DNA of 64,000 nt from Oreohelix idahoensis (GCA_024509875.1 JAMPIV010014129.1:1-64000); one strand, 5' to 3'. Shown: positions 1-12,576, numbered from the stretch's first letter. The notes: a model not told the origin generated them from the letters alone. Program-made: numbers and translations.

Positions 1-2262
1 GTAAACGCATGAGGTTTTTCGTCAGGAAAAACCCGGCTTAGCGTGAAAATCCACTCCGCACTGCAGACGGTGGTCTGAGATTTGCAACTCATGCAAGCCC
101 TCGGCCACTGATGGCTGTTACGTCACGCGATAAGCGGACGAAGGTGTTATACGGACCGGGGAGACTATTTCGCTTGGCGAAATAAGATTAGGATCCTGTG
201 TCCGATTTTAAAGATATTGGCCAAGTTTGAAACTTTAATTTCATTCTCGCTCATAGACTCACAGTAGATAGGTTGCTCGTAAACAGAATAGCTGTTAGCG
301 AAGATCTCAGTTTGTTTCGGCAATTTGTCGAACTTCTAGACTTCCAGAAATATTTTCAGCATTTTTATTCTTAAGTTGTGCGACTACCTGTAATTCTGTG
401 GTTGAGGTAATTAATATGATAGATATATAGATTTTGTGAGTGTTAAAGTGTTTAATCGCTTAATTCATTTTAATCTATTTCTTTAGCGCAGAAGAGAAAT
501 AAAGTGGTAGGCTATTATATTTTCTGGGAAGCATTCAGTGGAAAGCAGAATAAAATTAAAATTTCTAGCTTATAACGGCAAGTGTAGCTATTTATGAATT
601 TAATTTAACCGCTAATACTCAGTCGAGTGTATTTTTCTAAACTAACGTATAAACTCTAGAATCGAGCCTCATGAATGGTGACGGAATACGCACGTGTTCC
701 TAATTCATGAGAATTGCTGATTTTTAAATATAACTTACGTCACGGGAAGTTTAAATGATAAGCAAAGCTCTCTGCTTGCAAGTTTAAATGTAAGTTATAA
801 CCAGTACAGATTCTGTTTATTATATTATATGTGTTATTTTTCCTCCACACAGTGAAAGTTTTGGGGTGACCCTAACTTTACCAGCACCTAGTAGTAGTTT
901 CCATACTTGTGAAGAAATAGACAGTCCTTATTTTGAACCACGTGGGTTTCTTAAGTACCACTGGTCTAAACAGTGCATATGCAACCCGAGTTAGCCAGAA
1001 ATACTATATCCCAATAACGGGTTTTCAAAGACTGTAATGATAAATACTGGACCTTGGAGCCAGATCTTAATTTCTTCTAGAAAAAACTCTACGTAATCTT
1101 TCTGCCTGGTGGCGCGAAATACTTCAAGTATTAACTAACATTTCCCGACTATATATATATATTTTTTTTGTGGACAAATCTGTGGTGTGACTAAAGTGAA
1201 TCCTATACTGAGGGAAGGCACCGACCTGACATTCATCATTTCTAGAAACCTACGCTATTGACACTGTGCTCTGCTAACTCCCGCGCCTGGAATAATTTTA
1301 GGTGACTTAATCAGACATTTGAACAAATTTGCACACCCAAGTAGTCGTTCCCGGAGACTCCAAGTTAAATACGTCTTTTGGAACTGGGGACTTCTTGGCA
1401 GAAGACTGCATTTTTTGAGTCTGTGTGAAGATCTAAAATCAGTGTGTTCCAAGAGGCAGCGAGCAAAGTCGTGAGTACATGTATGAGAGGCCATGGCGGA
1501 ATGAATGAGTGTACGCTGGTTTGAGTGATATTTTCACTATTATATCTTTGACACCCTGTTGCTGTCCTAATTTTTTTTTCAATCTGCATAATTTGTTGCT
1601 AAGGCTAGAGTTCTTGTGTTTTTGTCTTAGGTTAAATCAGATTTTTGTTTTCAAACTCTGTGCATATAATTACGAGATAAACAACGAAAACTCTTAGAAC
1701 CAAACCCTATGTATCTGTGACTCTGGCGCCATCATCTGTTCTCTTAACGGGGCTGGGCTAAGCCTAGAGTTAACACTATAAGGGGGCTATCATCCTTGCA
1801 ACATTTCCTTGAATTTTTATGACTATGTGTATATGTATCTTCCTTGATGTACTTTCTTTGATGTTGTGAGCCGATTTTTCCTGATATTAAAATCGCTCTT
1901 GAACTTAATAATCGTGTTTGGTCAGCTCGTTCTAGATAATATATATATCATTGTTATAGTTTTCCCACGTCTGTGTGTTTACCTGACGTCACGTGTATGT
2001 GCGTGCCTGTGAGTGATAGAAATATACGTAATATGTATATTGGTGTAGTCTGTCTGACGCTGTAACAACTGTTGTAGAAGATAGGTGAGAGAGAGAAGAA
2101 TTCTTTTCGCTTTCAGAGACAGCCACTATATCAAAATCTATCATCTCACGTGTGTGGAAATTCTATTACCTTTCACTAACTCTCACTGAGTCTATCACCT
2201 ATTCAAACCTATTCAGAAGGGACCAAACCTAGTCTTAATTCTCCTATCGAAAATCTACGACA
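1..2262. other. Unrecognised AT-rich sequence left of a truncated retroelement
   Basis: I see no convincing gene here: the open frames are all under 80 codons and none has a recognisable motif. The segment ends abruptly at about 2263, where it joins the middle of a gypsy gag gene (element copy C2). It could be host DNA, or part of another mobile element whose remainder lies left of the window. A short AT run occurs near 1149-1160. Confidence 0.5.
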
Positions 2263-2695
2263 CTATGATTTCCCCATATCTCTGGGTGAGCTCTTTTTTT
2301 AGGGACTCGTAGGTTTCTGTGGGGTACTGCTGGGACCTCCTTCTTAAAAAATCAGTCACGTACGAATCAGAACCTAACAGAGCGATTTTCTTTTTCTCTT
2401 CATCCGTTGTTGCCTCTGCTAGTGCCGCAAATTTTTCCATGTCGGACAACCATCTTCTGAATTTTTTCTTGTTTCCATCGAACGGCTGAACAATGGATCT
2501 AACCTGTGTGAATTTCGCGTAGTTGTCATTTTTCTGTAGGGTTTCAGTAATTTGCCGTAGCGCTATTATTGTTGGTCCTTCCATATTTTGTCTGTCCTGG
2601 GGCTGCAGTGGTTGTGTATTTACGGGTTGGTTCTGTGGTTGTTGTTGTTGTTGTTCCACACCCAGCTGTTGAAAATTTTGTAGTAAATCGTCCAT
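2263..2695 (-). pseudogene. gag: gag N-terminal fragment of element C2
   Basis: About 144 codons begin at the ATG at 2695. The protein starts with a Gln/Pro/Asn-rich stretch (a QQQQQ run near residue 15) and continues into a helical, capsid-like region containing FDGNKK, WLSDMEKF and TYESLKKEL. It is the N-terminus of the Gag found in C1. The frame is open across the A-rich codons at 2462-2467 (six T on the plus strand), where C1 has eight T and is shifted. The fragment is cut off at about 2263, so it cannot make functional Gag. It has two more Gln codons than C1 in the QQQ run, a trinucleotide-repeat length difference. Confidence 0.85.
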
Positions 2696-2756
2696 GGTCT
2701 ATGATCGCTAGTTATTCGCTTTATCAAAGAGAAGTGGTCACGGGCACCATATTACC

Positions 2757-3874
2757 TTCATGTAGCCGGGGCAGGTGTTCCTTAGGACTGGAACGGCACC
2801 ATATTACCTTCATGTGGCAGTGCCGGTATATGCAGTATTTTCAGTTTACTTTACAGAGAGCAGATGTTTAACTGGCCTAATCACCAGAGATTTAGATTTC
2901 TCTCTTAAATTTGTGTTACCAGGTTCGATTTTCTTCTCTTAGGTGTTGATGTAGCGAATTTAATTGAAATGGATAGATTTCTTATCTAGATCTCAAAACT
3001 GTAGTAATTCACCTTTTCAACAGCGTTCGATTTCATGCAAAACTTTTAATATCTTTCAGCATGAAACTTAAAATTTCAACAAAGTCTGGAATTCAGAACA
3101 TTTTTACAATAATAAGTATAATAAAATTCTATCATCTCATCAGATGCTTTCATCGATGCAAAAATCCCTTTTTGCATCCTTGTCTCGTAGGCCTACTCAA
3201 TTGTCAAATATGGCGAACCTTCTCATTCCACCGTGTTCCTTCTTTTAAGTTACAGTCTTATTTTAGGTTCGACGACATTTACCCATCTCCTCAGATTTGT
3301 CCTTGATTTCTTTATAATCATAAGCATTCCTTGAGTTAAATGCTTTCCAACACAAGAATATTTTCTACTCTACATGATTTGAGGTGTAAGACTATTTTTT
3401 TTGCAAATTGACTCAAATCCTCGAACCTAGTTCTGCTGCGACTAGGGTTGGGAGCTCTATTCAAAATACATATTTAACGATTGTCACTACTTACGCCAGT
3501 AAGAAATATATATATATAACCACTCAATGTCCTGAAATACACATTTTATAAGAAATGTTGAAGTTTGATTTTCTCAAACTAAAAAATATGTAGAGCTGGA
3601 CCAGATACGACCTCTTGAGTTGCGCTCTTTCATTCTACTGCCAAATGGCGTCGTTGTTCCACTTTCCCCGGGGTAAATCTGAGCTATCCGATTGGTCAGG
3701 GGAAATCACCCAATTATTAGAAATGGCGTGTAGAAGCGACTCTACCCTAAATATGTGACACTATTTATTATTTTCTGTTTCTCATAAAATATAAAATTAT
3801 GGGGTGGTCTGTGCTTCCTCTGTCTTGTAAGAATATAGTCTGTTTCCAAAGGAACAACTATGTACACGGCCACA
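2757..3874 (-). repeat. LTR of element C2 (1118 bp)
   Basis: This is the same length as the two C1 LTRs at 22641-23758 and 34381-35498 and almost identical to them. On the minus strand it starts with TGTGGCCGTGTACA. Reading base by base, C1's two LTRs share several variants (near 23261, 23393 and 23466) against this copy, which is why I pair them with each other and not with this one. Confidence 0.9.
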
Positions 3875-4161
3875 CATGCGCTGCTGTAGTCAGACAGCCA
3901 GAAATGAGCGCATAAGTTCTTGACAGCTACAAAATTGAATCATAATTCGATTCTCCTTCCCTCATTTATTTTAAATAATAAATCTCATACTTTATCTCAT
4001 ACTTTATCTTAATATCTGAACTGACCCACGACTTCTCTGCTTGACGGACAGCATAAAAAGGGTAATGTAACCAAGTCACCAAGCGTGACCTTCCCAACGC
4101 GAATACGTCATAATCTTAGCATATATTTCGCGTTCAGTAGTCCGTAAAATATCGACATATT
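3875..4161. other. Unassigned spacer between C2 and element A
   Basis: I see no gene and no match to other parts of the window. The last five bases (4157-4161, ATATT) are the left target duplication of element A. Confidence 0.5.
4157..4161. repeat. Target site duplication of element A, left (ATATT)
   Basis: This matches 13924-13928 exactly and sits directly outside the TG...CA ends of the LTRs. Five base pairs is a normal length for Ty3/gypsy integrases. Confidence 0.9.
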
Positions 4162-5390
4162 TGATGACGCCCAATTTATATTATGATTGAGTAATTGGCC
4201 GCCAAATGACGCGTGCACCATGGTGTGAGTGATGGTGCCCGTGGTCTGGTTTTGTGAAGTGTGTAGGTGATGTACAGTCAAACAATGATCATACAAAAAC
4301 AGGGCAATCCATACAGAGACGTCAGTTAACTCACGACGTATAAAGTCAATGATGCTTGTAACAGCTAGTGACGTTTTTCTGTATCATTTATTGTGGACGC
4401 CACAGTGACAAAATGTATACGCGAATATGTAGGTACATCAGACAGTCATTATCACAGCAACAATGTCAGTATAGCAATGGACGGTAGACAGCATCATAAT
4501 AAAGGTGATTCACAGGCATGTCAATACATTATAAGGCTGTAATGTAGTCGGGAAAATTCTCCATCCCTTTCTATCTTAGCCAGAAGATAACCAGATGTAT
4601 GAGATCAGTTCACTCTCCTTAATCTGACTTCAGCAAGACAGGCACGTCTGCTGAAGTATAAATAATGTCCTCAAAAATATCCTCTAGATAACAAAGGTTT
4701 TCCAAACCTAGTTCATGTAACAAAGTAGCAAGTAATGGTCCTTGGGACATGCATCAACCGATGCAGTACAATACAGCGACATGTGAGCTGGGAAAACATC
4801 TCGTGACGACGCCTTTCGAAGACAGGCTATGAATCAAAAATCGCTCACGACCAAAAATCGATAGAGTTAATGAAAAGTTAATTTACCTTGCCTTCAGGAA
4901 ATACACAGAAATATTACGCCTCCCGGCATGTGGAAATACACTAGAGGTATTATCTCGAATAAACGAAATATCCATTAAGAGGACTTCACATTCCTGACAG
5001 AACAAAAAATAGCGGAGATCCCCTCTCAGCGGGGCATCTTCCTAGCTATTCAAAATCGCTCACTGACTGGTGGGCGGAAATCGATCGACCAAGAAGCAAG
5101 ACCAGTCATGCGCAGTCCAGCGCAAAATGACCACAGCTCAGAACTTAAGACGCAAGGACCTTTACTACGAACCAGCGTAAGAATGATTACCTTAAAAGGA
5201 TAACCCAACAGGTTGCCAACCGTTTTCTGAGAAAACGGCCTAGCATAGCAAACTTAACTGCATTCAATACCAACGCGAGGAGACAGCTGCTTACCGAGAA
5301 AAGTGACTATAAATTTCAAGCAGTTGTTGCCCTTGCGTTATAAAATATATATTGTAATAAAACGATGTTGCGAGAATTTCTCACGCAACA
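4162..5390 (-). repeat. 3' LTR of element A (1229 bp)
   Basis: It has TG...CA ends. In element orientation it begins with TGTTGCG and a partner CGCAACA follows within 25 bases, so the LTR edge is an imperfect palindrome; an AT-rich TATA-like stretch follows about 35 bases in (plus-strand 5339-5356). It is 116 bp shorter than the 5' LTR, almost entirely because of deletions between about 4825 and 4965. Confidence 0.93.
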
Positions 5391-5410
5391 TATCACCACC
5401 TCCTCCCGAT
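5391..5410 (-). other. Polypurine tract of element A
   Basis: Directly inside the 3' LTR the minus strand reads GGGAGGAGGTGGT followed by a few bases before the LTR. This is the expected position and composition for the plus-strand primer of reverse transcription. Confidence 0.8.
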
Positions 5411-6160
5411 TAAAAAAAAAAATGTGGAACATATTTTTTTTTTTTAAATATCAAAGAGCATGCGATAAGCGGCTCAAAACGCACGAATTATGCGCTGATA
5501 ATTAATTAAATTGCCTAACATGAGGCTAAATATAGAGTGTCTGGTGAGGATATACCTCAACAGAAAAATAAATATGTCTCAAAAAATATTCACATCGGGG
5601 AGGTGTCACCAACACACATCACGTTAGCATGTAAACACAATATACGTATGCAAGTTACCATAGACATCAATAAATAGCATAATCTAATATTGTCTTTAAA
5701 AATGGATGTACAAATCTGATAGAAAAATTTAAATAGTACATTATTTGACATGTAATGACATAAGTACATAGTAAAGTTAAACTACATGACGATCCAGGAC
5801 ATATCCTCTGGCATTCCGAGGGTAAGTACACAATCTAGAACTCGTCATGCTTGATAATAGTAAGGTAAGTCCTCAGCTCATCAATGACATTCTGAGAAAG
5901 TACAAGCAATATAATGCTAATTAATAACTAATATGCTTCATAAGGTACAATACATTATTAATAATTGTGGCTGTTTAGTAAACTAACGGCCCTTATATTA
6001 ACCACTCAGTCTTCCTCTATCATCTTAAAAAACGAACAGAAGAAGATGATAACAAAGCACGATAGTGTGTACATATAAAGTGAGTACAGATGTGCTAATC
6101 TATTGTAGTAATATAGGTGTGTTATGACTCTGTAATATATGGAAATATAGGACAGAAGTA
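5411..6160 (-). other. 3' non-coding region of element A
   Basis: There is no gene. On the minus strand, next to the polypurine tract, an A-rich run and a T-rich run flank the core TGTTCCA (plus-strand 5411-5449); they could pair as a long A-U hairpin. The same layout occurs in element B at 44366-44401. A second purine-rich stretch (plus-strand 5597-5611) also has a counterpart in B near 44176-44190. Confidence 0.7.
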
Positions 6161-9100
6161 TTAGTTGGAGTCATGTGGGCATCTAGACAAAATGTCAGCC
6201 ATCACATTATCCGCACCACGGATAGCTCGTACCGTGAAGTGAAAAGGTTGAAGAGCTATAGCATATCGAGTGGATCTCGAACTCTTCAAATTCTTAGTCT
6301 GAATAGCTGTAAGAGCTTTCTGATCAGTCTCTAGAATGAAATGTGCGCCCAGGAGGAATCTTTGTAGTTTTAGAATTGACCAAACCATCGCTAACAACTC
6401 ACGGTCTAAAACCGAGTAGTTCCTCTCTGCCGCATTTAGTTTTCTAGAAATGTACATAACAGGATGCAGAGTATTTGCATATTCTTGCATCAGTGCTGCT
6501 CCAATCCCAGTGGATGAAGCATCACTCCGAAGAACAAAAGTCCTATCAAGAGTAGGTAATCTTAAGATGGGAGGAGAAGAAAATATATTCTTGATTTGGT
6601 CTAGTGAAGATTGGCATTCTTCAGACCAACGGACCAGATTAGGCGAACCTTTCTTCAACAATGTTGAGAGAGGTGCCATGATCGAAGATAAATTTGGAAT
6701 AAATCTCCCATAAAATTGAATTAAACCTAAGAGACTCCTAACTTGTTTCTTCGTTTTAGGAACAGAGATGTTCAGTATTTTGGAAGTATTGTGGTCTTCT
6801 GTCTTCAAGAGACCATGACCAACACGATGACCCAGGAAAGAGATTTCACCAAAACCAACAAAAGCTTTAGAAGGTTTTGCTGTCAAATTATTCTCACGTA
6901 GAGTGGACAGTAAGTCATATAACCCTAAATAGTGATCTTCCCAGGTATCACTGAAGAGACAGATGTCATCTAAGTATGCGATGACATCCGAACGATGTGA
7001 CAGAATTCGACGCATCATGCGAACGAAAGTGGCAGGGGCGTTCATGAGACCAAAAGGCATAACATTCCATTGAAATAGACCCCTAGGTGTAGAAAAAGCA
7101 GTAAGAGGTTTGGCATGCTCTGCTAAAGGCACTTGCCAATAACCTTTAGACAAGTCAAGTTTAGTGAAGAATCTAGAATTAGAAAGTCTAATCAGTAGAT
7201 CTTCTAACAAAGGCATCGGTTCAGCATCGAACTTTGTGACCTGATTCAATTTGCGATAATCAACGCAAATTCGTATGTTCTTATCCTTCTTCCGGACAAT
7301 AACCATGGAAGAAGAATATGGTGAAGTCGATGGTTCAATTATATTTAATTGAATCATTTCATCCAATTCCTTTTCCACTTGCGACTGAAAGTGTATAGGG
7401 ATAGGATAAGGCCTAACCCTAATTGGATTATTGTCGGTAAGAATTATGTCATGTTCTATGACATCTGTGTGTCCAGGAATGTCAGTGAGAACATCCTGAA
7501 ATGTTTGTAACATCGACGAGACTTGTCGATGTTCGTCACCAGAAAGATTAGGAGAAACAGAAACGTTTTTCCAAGATTCCGTGGAATGTAATGGAACCAC
7601 TGGAAGGGGAAGATTGACATCAGAGAAGGTAGATTCCTCATCCTGTATGACAGACAGGGATGAATAATGACCGTGAGGTGCAGGAGCATCATCCGTTGCC
7701 TGGAAAATAGGCAGCAAATAGTCCGGACGTTCGTGAAATTCCGAAAGCATGTTTATGTGGAAAGTTTTATGCTTTCCATCAATATCGACCACATAGTCAA
7801 CATCGGAAATCCGAGAGACTATTGCATACGGACCTTTCCATGCAATAAGAAGTCTATTTTCCCTACTGGGGAGTAGGACGAATGCTTTGTCACCTGGACA
7901 AAGTTGTCGTAGACATCTATTCTTGTTAGCAAACTGCCTTGCCTTCTCTTCAGCAATTTCTGATGAAGCAGTTGCTAGCTTACATGCCTCAATGATCTTT
8001 TGTCTAAGAGCAATGACATACTCATATGAGGATTGAGTTTCATCGCTAATATCATCGGCAGTGATGAGATCGTGTAATAAAGACATAGGGCCGCGCGGAC
8101 GCGCGCCAAAGACAAGTTCGAAGGGAGAAAATCCTGTGTGTTCATTAGGGACTTCTCTATAGGCAAAGAGAGCCGCGGGTAAAACCCTGTCCCAATCTTG
8201 AGGATGATCTTCAGTTATCTTACCAAGCAAAGTCTTGAGCGTTCTATTCAGACGCTCAACTAACCCATTAGACATAGGATGGTAGATACTACTGAGAGAT
8301 CGTTCAATATGTAAGGTAGACATTACCTGTGACATAGTGTCAGATATGAGTTGAGTGCCATGGTCTGACAATATTTCTCTGGGGAACCCCAAGCGAGAAA
8401 ATATCAACCAAAGAGCATCTGCGATATCTGTAGTAGATATGCTCTTAAGAGGGATAGCCTCTGGCCAACGTGTGCACATATCGACACATGTAAGGATGAA
8501 CTGATGTCCTCTGGCCGACTTGACCTTAAAAGGGCCAATAATATCTATGGCCATTTTCTGAAACGGCCGAATAGGAATGTCAGCAGCCTGGATAGGCGCA
8601 GCATGTCGTGGTCCTCTAGATTTGACCTCCTGACATACCTTGCATGATCGGCAGTAAATACGAATGTCCTTGTTGACAAAAGGCCAAAAGAAAGCCGCAA
8701 GGACTCTCGACTTCGTACGGGCAAAACCCATATGTCCAGCACATTGCGAGTCATGAGCATGTTGCAATATTTGCACTCTCATGCTCTTGGGAACAAGAAT
8801 TTGCGAATGCGCCGACGTAGTCGAATCTTGTACCATACGTACAAGTACGCCGTTTCTCATTGCAATCCAAGATTTTCTATTTGTATCCTGATTCGGATCA
8901 CCTTTCTTCGCAAGAATGAAGAATTTTTTTAAAGAAGGATCTTCTTCTTGCAATTTTATGAAAGAGTCACGAGTGATTACTAAGTGACTATCTTGGCTAT
9001 CAACTTCATTATCACTATTCAGTGAAGTTTCGGGTGTTTGTAGAGCTTGTGCTCTTGTAACCACTGCATTTGTAGCTTGCATGTTATTATCTTCCCAAGC

Positions 9101-10840
9101 AGCAATCTGCTGTGGGGTACACTCCCTAACTCCGTGAATACGACCAATAATAAGGTCCGCAATAGGATTAGGTAAGAGACAAGCATGCACATCTCCAGTA
9201 AAGAAAGGAGTGGCAATGCGAATTACAGCAGTAGGATATTTTTCTAGAGTGCCGCCAAATGTGACACATTTAATAACCTTTCCTGTAGCACAAGATGGAT
9301 CTACAAGCGATTGTCTAACACCAATAGTGGTGCATCCGGAATCGAAAAGTAGTGAGACCGGAGTATCATTAACAAGACCCTTATGTAGGATTAAAGAACC
9401 CCTCCCGTCATGCGCAACAGCAGCAGGAAGAGCGGGAAGTGGGTGACCACAACTCAAAGTAGTTATGGTACCCGGTTCGAATAAAGTACTGCATTGGGGG
9501 CATTTGTTTGCTCTCTCAAAGTCAAAAGCAGAACCAGTGACAGCGTCAAAGTTTTTATTATCAACAACATGATTACAGGCTCCCTCAGTTTCCTGTTGTA
9601 CAGAATTAGCCTGCTGATATCTCTTTTTTTTGTGTTGAGACCTACCGCGACTATTATTACCTCTGAAGTTATCAGAGTTATTATTATCTCTGCAGTTATT
9701 ATTGTCTCTATTGTAATTGTTATCATGATTCGAATTCCAGTTTCCACGATTACTATCATGTTCACATTGATGCGAACATCTATTTGTTTGGTTTTGAGGT
9801 CTTCGGCAGGAATAACCTCTATTACCATATCCTCTTTTGAAATGCCTATAATTATTAGGGTGATAGTAACGAGTACTATCAGGTTGTCTCCAATTCTTCG
9901 AAGAAGAATCACCATGAAATTGATTTCCATGATTTTGACAGAAATTACCGCTGCCCTTTCTATCAAAATTTTGTTGGGATCTACGAGCAAAGTTTTGACC
10001 ATACGGTGCTGCCGAAGCAACCGGTAAACCTTCTTTCACCTTAGAGTTACCCATGGTTATGTGTGGGTGCGCAGTTACATATTGGCAACAGAAATCTTCC
10101 ATTTCTTTTATTGTTTTAGGTTTACGTTCATGAAGGAAAGCAAGGAAAGACTCATTGACAGACGACATGACTTTGTCTCTAAGTATTAAGTCCATAAGTC
10201 CTTCATAAGTTTTTTCCGTCTTAGATAGTTCAACCCATCGTGAGAAAGTAATGCGTATTCTTGCAATAAACTCGGAGAATTCAACTCCATTTTCAGGTAC
10301 CATGTTTTTAAATTGTAGACGATAGCCGTCTTCGTTAAGCTGATATTTCTTTAACAAAGCGGCCCTGACAACCTCATAATTGTTCTTGTCAGGTTCATCC
10401 ACCATATTTAATATACTTAGAGCTTTACCTGTCAGTATCCCTGATAACTGATAAACATATTTTGCTTTGTCTATGTTATGAGCTGTACATGCTTGTTCAA
10501 ATCTGTCCAGATAGAACATTATGTCATCACTGGAAGGACTAAATGTTGGTAACTTAATCTTAAAAGTATCATTATTAGCCTTACCAGAAGATGAACCCTT
10601 GTTTGAATCATTACCATTACTCATGTTCATCAATTTCAATTTTTCCAACTCTAAAGCTAAGACCTTTTCTTCATGTTCCATTTTTGCTTTCTCTTTCCTC
10701 TCATCAGACTCTCTCTGTAATCTTCTTTCCTCAGCCTGAGCCTCTATTTGAAGTCTTTCAGCTTCTTTCTCAAGTCTTTTATTCTCAGCCTCTTTTTCAA
10801 GTCTTTTATTCTCAGCTTCTTTTTCAAGTCTTTTATTTCA
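6161..10840 (-). CDS. gag-pol: Gag(C-part)-protease-integrase-RT-RNase H polyprotein, element A
   Basis: A long open frame; the first in-frame ATG (10681) gives 1506 residues, but the frame stays open upstream into the coiled-coil repeats to the deletion near 10837. Counting from 10681: a SCAN-like capsid region at about 45-205; an Arg/Asn/Gly-rich linker; a possible zinc site CPQC...CGH at 394-412; aspartic protease DSG at 447-449 with LIIG near 510; integrase zinc finger H643/H650/C680/C683; catalytic D713, D773, E809; the C-terminal GPY motif near 950; RT with YLDD at 1236-1239; RNase H with D1387, E1428, D1453, D1496. Every catalytic residue I looked for is present. Integrase before RT marks it as Gmr1-like. 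The break from the gag N-terminus makes the copy probably defective. Confidence 0.95.
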
Positions 10841-10900
10841 GCCTCTTTTTCAAGTCTTTTATTCTCAGCTTCTTTTTCAAGTCTTTTATTTTCAGCCTCT
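10755..10900 (-). repeat. 27-bp tandem repeat coding for the Gag coiled coil (element A)
   Basis: About five imperfect copies of a 27-bp unit (minus-strand core AAAAGACTTGAAAAAGA with variable Glu/Ala codons) encode a 9-residue heptad-like unit. The shortened copy near 10837 causes the gag frameshift. Element B has an equivalent array with a different unit sequence. Confidence 0.8.
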
Positions 10901-11127
10901 TTTTGAAATCTTTCAGCTTCTAGCTGGAGTTTTCTTTCCTCAGCTTCTGATTCCCTTTTTTGTTTTTCCATTTCCATTTGGAATCTTTTTTCATCCACCT
11001 GCATCTGCAGTTTCTTTTGTTCAGCTTCCATTGCTTTATCATATCGAGCAGTTGCAAATTCTTCTAACTTATCACCAGTCTTCCCAAGCAATTTACCCTG
11101 CTCAATAAAGTGCTCAAATGTAGACAT
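10838..11127 (-). pseudogene. gag: gag N-terminus of element A, cut off by a 1-bp deletion
   Basis: The ATG at 11127 starts the sequence MSTFEHFIEQGKLLGKTG, matching the start of the element B Gag (MATLEYFITQGKALDKTG). It runs into a highly charged coiled coil of Glu, Lys, Arg and Leu. The 9-residue unit AENKRLEKE is encoded by a 27-bp DNA repeat. One repeat copy near 10837 lacks one base that the other copies have, so the frame shifts into a Lys-rich out-of-frame tail that ends at 10744. With the base present, the whole polyprotein would be within a few residues of B's 1652. Slippage in the repeat is the likely cause. Confidence 0.9.
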
Positions 11128-11192
11128 GATGAGTAATAATATGAGTTCAAAAACCTGAAATAATTAACTAATTTATTTCAAACCTAAGTGTA

Positions 11193-11280
11193 ACAAGTCT
11201 TAATTAAGCACTTGTATATTCACATCACATTATATTATCCCAGTCTCTGTGGGAAACAAGTCTCCAATCAAAGAACTTGT
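11193..11280 (-). promoter_or_regulatory. Triple hairpin upstream of gag (element A)
   Basis: In mRNA orientation: hairpin 1 has arms ACAAGT and ACTTGT (11280-11256), hairpin 2 has arms TCCCA and TGGGA (11254-11238), and hairpin 3 has arms ACAAGT and ACTTGT around the palindrome CTTAATTAAG (11215-11193). The same three structures occur in the same order in element B at 38850-38924 although the LTRs do not resemble each other. Confidence 0.6.
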
Positions 11281-12142
11281 ATATGAAATATCAACACTCA
11301 ATTCTTGATCATAAGTGCACTTCTCATTCAATAGTGCACGACACTATTCATCATTCATTTATCATCAGTGTAGTAGTAACAGTGCATTAGCATAGCCCAT
11401 TAACTAATTACTATAACTGTAAACAATGACTATGTAAACACATGCAGAATGTAAACATTGAAAATGTAAACAATGCAAACAATGTAAACAATAACAATGT
11501 AAACAATAACAAAGATCAGCAACAATACAAAAACGTTCGCAGAAATCAACTAAAAATAAAGCAGAAATTAATGAAATATCACAAAAAATGTGACGATATC
11601 TGCGATAGAATTAAACAAAATACATGACACCACAGTGTATAAACAAAAATGTTGTATGAAACTAAACTATAGTCAAGAGTAGGCTAACAAATACAAACAA
11701 ATCAAAACAAAACTAAAGAATGCGAAATAATAACGAAAACAATATTAATACATGTCATCACAGCTAACATAAATAGCAACAGAAGTCGCTTAGCAAATTC
11801 CAGTATCGGAAATTTGCTCACCCTACAGAAAACGCTCACAATAGACGACCTCTATGACGTGGCATGATCTAAGGGAGACACCACCCAACCGAGAACCCGC
11901 TGAAATATAAACATATAAATATACGAATAACATATAAACAGATAACATATAACAATAGAATGAGATGATACACAGAAGACTCAGCAGAAGTATAAGGGCA
12001 CAGTTTACATACAAACAGGCCACTTAACTTATAGGCTTCCAATCGTAGAACAGCAGAAAAAAAACGGATGTCAATCAACGTCCTAAAGAGCGAAGCTCCA
12101 ACGATGATGGCACATCTGAACTGCTTCCACTGCTAACACGAT

Positions 12143-12276
12143 GGTACTTGAGCTTCTGACATACTGTATGTTGAGTTGTTTCGGCACTTGACCTTCTAAT
12201 CCAATAGTAAATTGATGGAAATCGGTACTTGGCCTTCTTCAGAAAACAACCCGTTTCAACCGGCACTTGACCTTCT
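12143..12276. repeat. Four motif copies at about 40-bp spacing in the A leader
   Basis: Copies start at 12143, 12182, 12223 and 12261 and read close to CGGCACTTGACCTTCT on the plus strand. The intervening sequence is not clearly conserved, so the motif itself seems to be the repeated item. A second short pair, CAACGCCG followed by GTACT, occurs near 12371 and 12431. Confidence 0.75.
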
Positions 12277-12558
12277 CAAAAAAACGACAGCACTGGAACC
12301 TTGATAACAGCAACTTGCTTGACTTGTGTTAACGACAACAGTAGTCCGTGTTATCCGGCAATATTCAACAACGCCGTGTACTGTCAAATTCCTGTTTCCG
12401 TCAAAAAATTGAAATTTTGACTTTTACCGGGCAACGCCGAGTACTTTGAAAATTTGAAGTGTTGACTTTCTTGAAGAATGTTGAAGTTGAAAATGAAGGA
12501 TGCTGTAGTGTTGACTTGAAGTGGGTAAGGGACCCCGTGTTTGCTGGTACCAGATCAA

Positions 12559-12576
12559 ACCAGCTTATGGCCACCA
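12559..12576 (-). other. Primer binding site of element A
   Basis: Two bases inside the 5' LTR the minus strand reads TGGTGGCCATAAGCTGG. TGG is the expected complement of a tRNA 3' CCA end. The first eight bases also fit my recollection of the 3' end of animal tRNA-Ile, but the match stops there, so the primer tRNA is not assigned. Element B has TGGTGGACC at the same position. Confidence 0.6.

Larger units (their letters stand above)
2263..3874 (-). mobile_element. Truncated Ty3/gypsy copy C2 (5' LTR plus start of gag)
   Basis: Read on the minus strand this is an LTR (3874 to 2757), a short leader and the first part of gag. It is nearly identical to the same region of element C1 (33891-35498), including an LTR of the same length, 1118 bp. 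Homology stops at 2263, inside gag, so all of pol and the 3' LTR are missing. Small differences from both C1 LTRs (for example a longer T run near 3390 and a one-base deletion near 3640) show that it is a separate insertion of the same family. What removed the rest, a deletion or a later insertion, cannot be told from the window. Confidence 0.88.

Noticed and set aside
9494..10027. Plus-strand open frame of 177 codons inside element A
   Set aside because: It is the antisense shadow of the Asn/Arg-rich linker of Gag, low in complexity and without motifs.
11442..11627. Asn-rich open frame
   Set aside because: It is driven by the AATGTAAACAAT repeats in the non-coding leader of element A.
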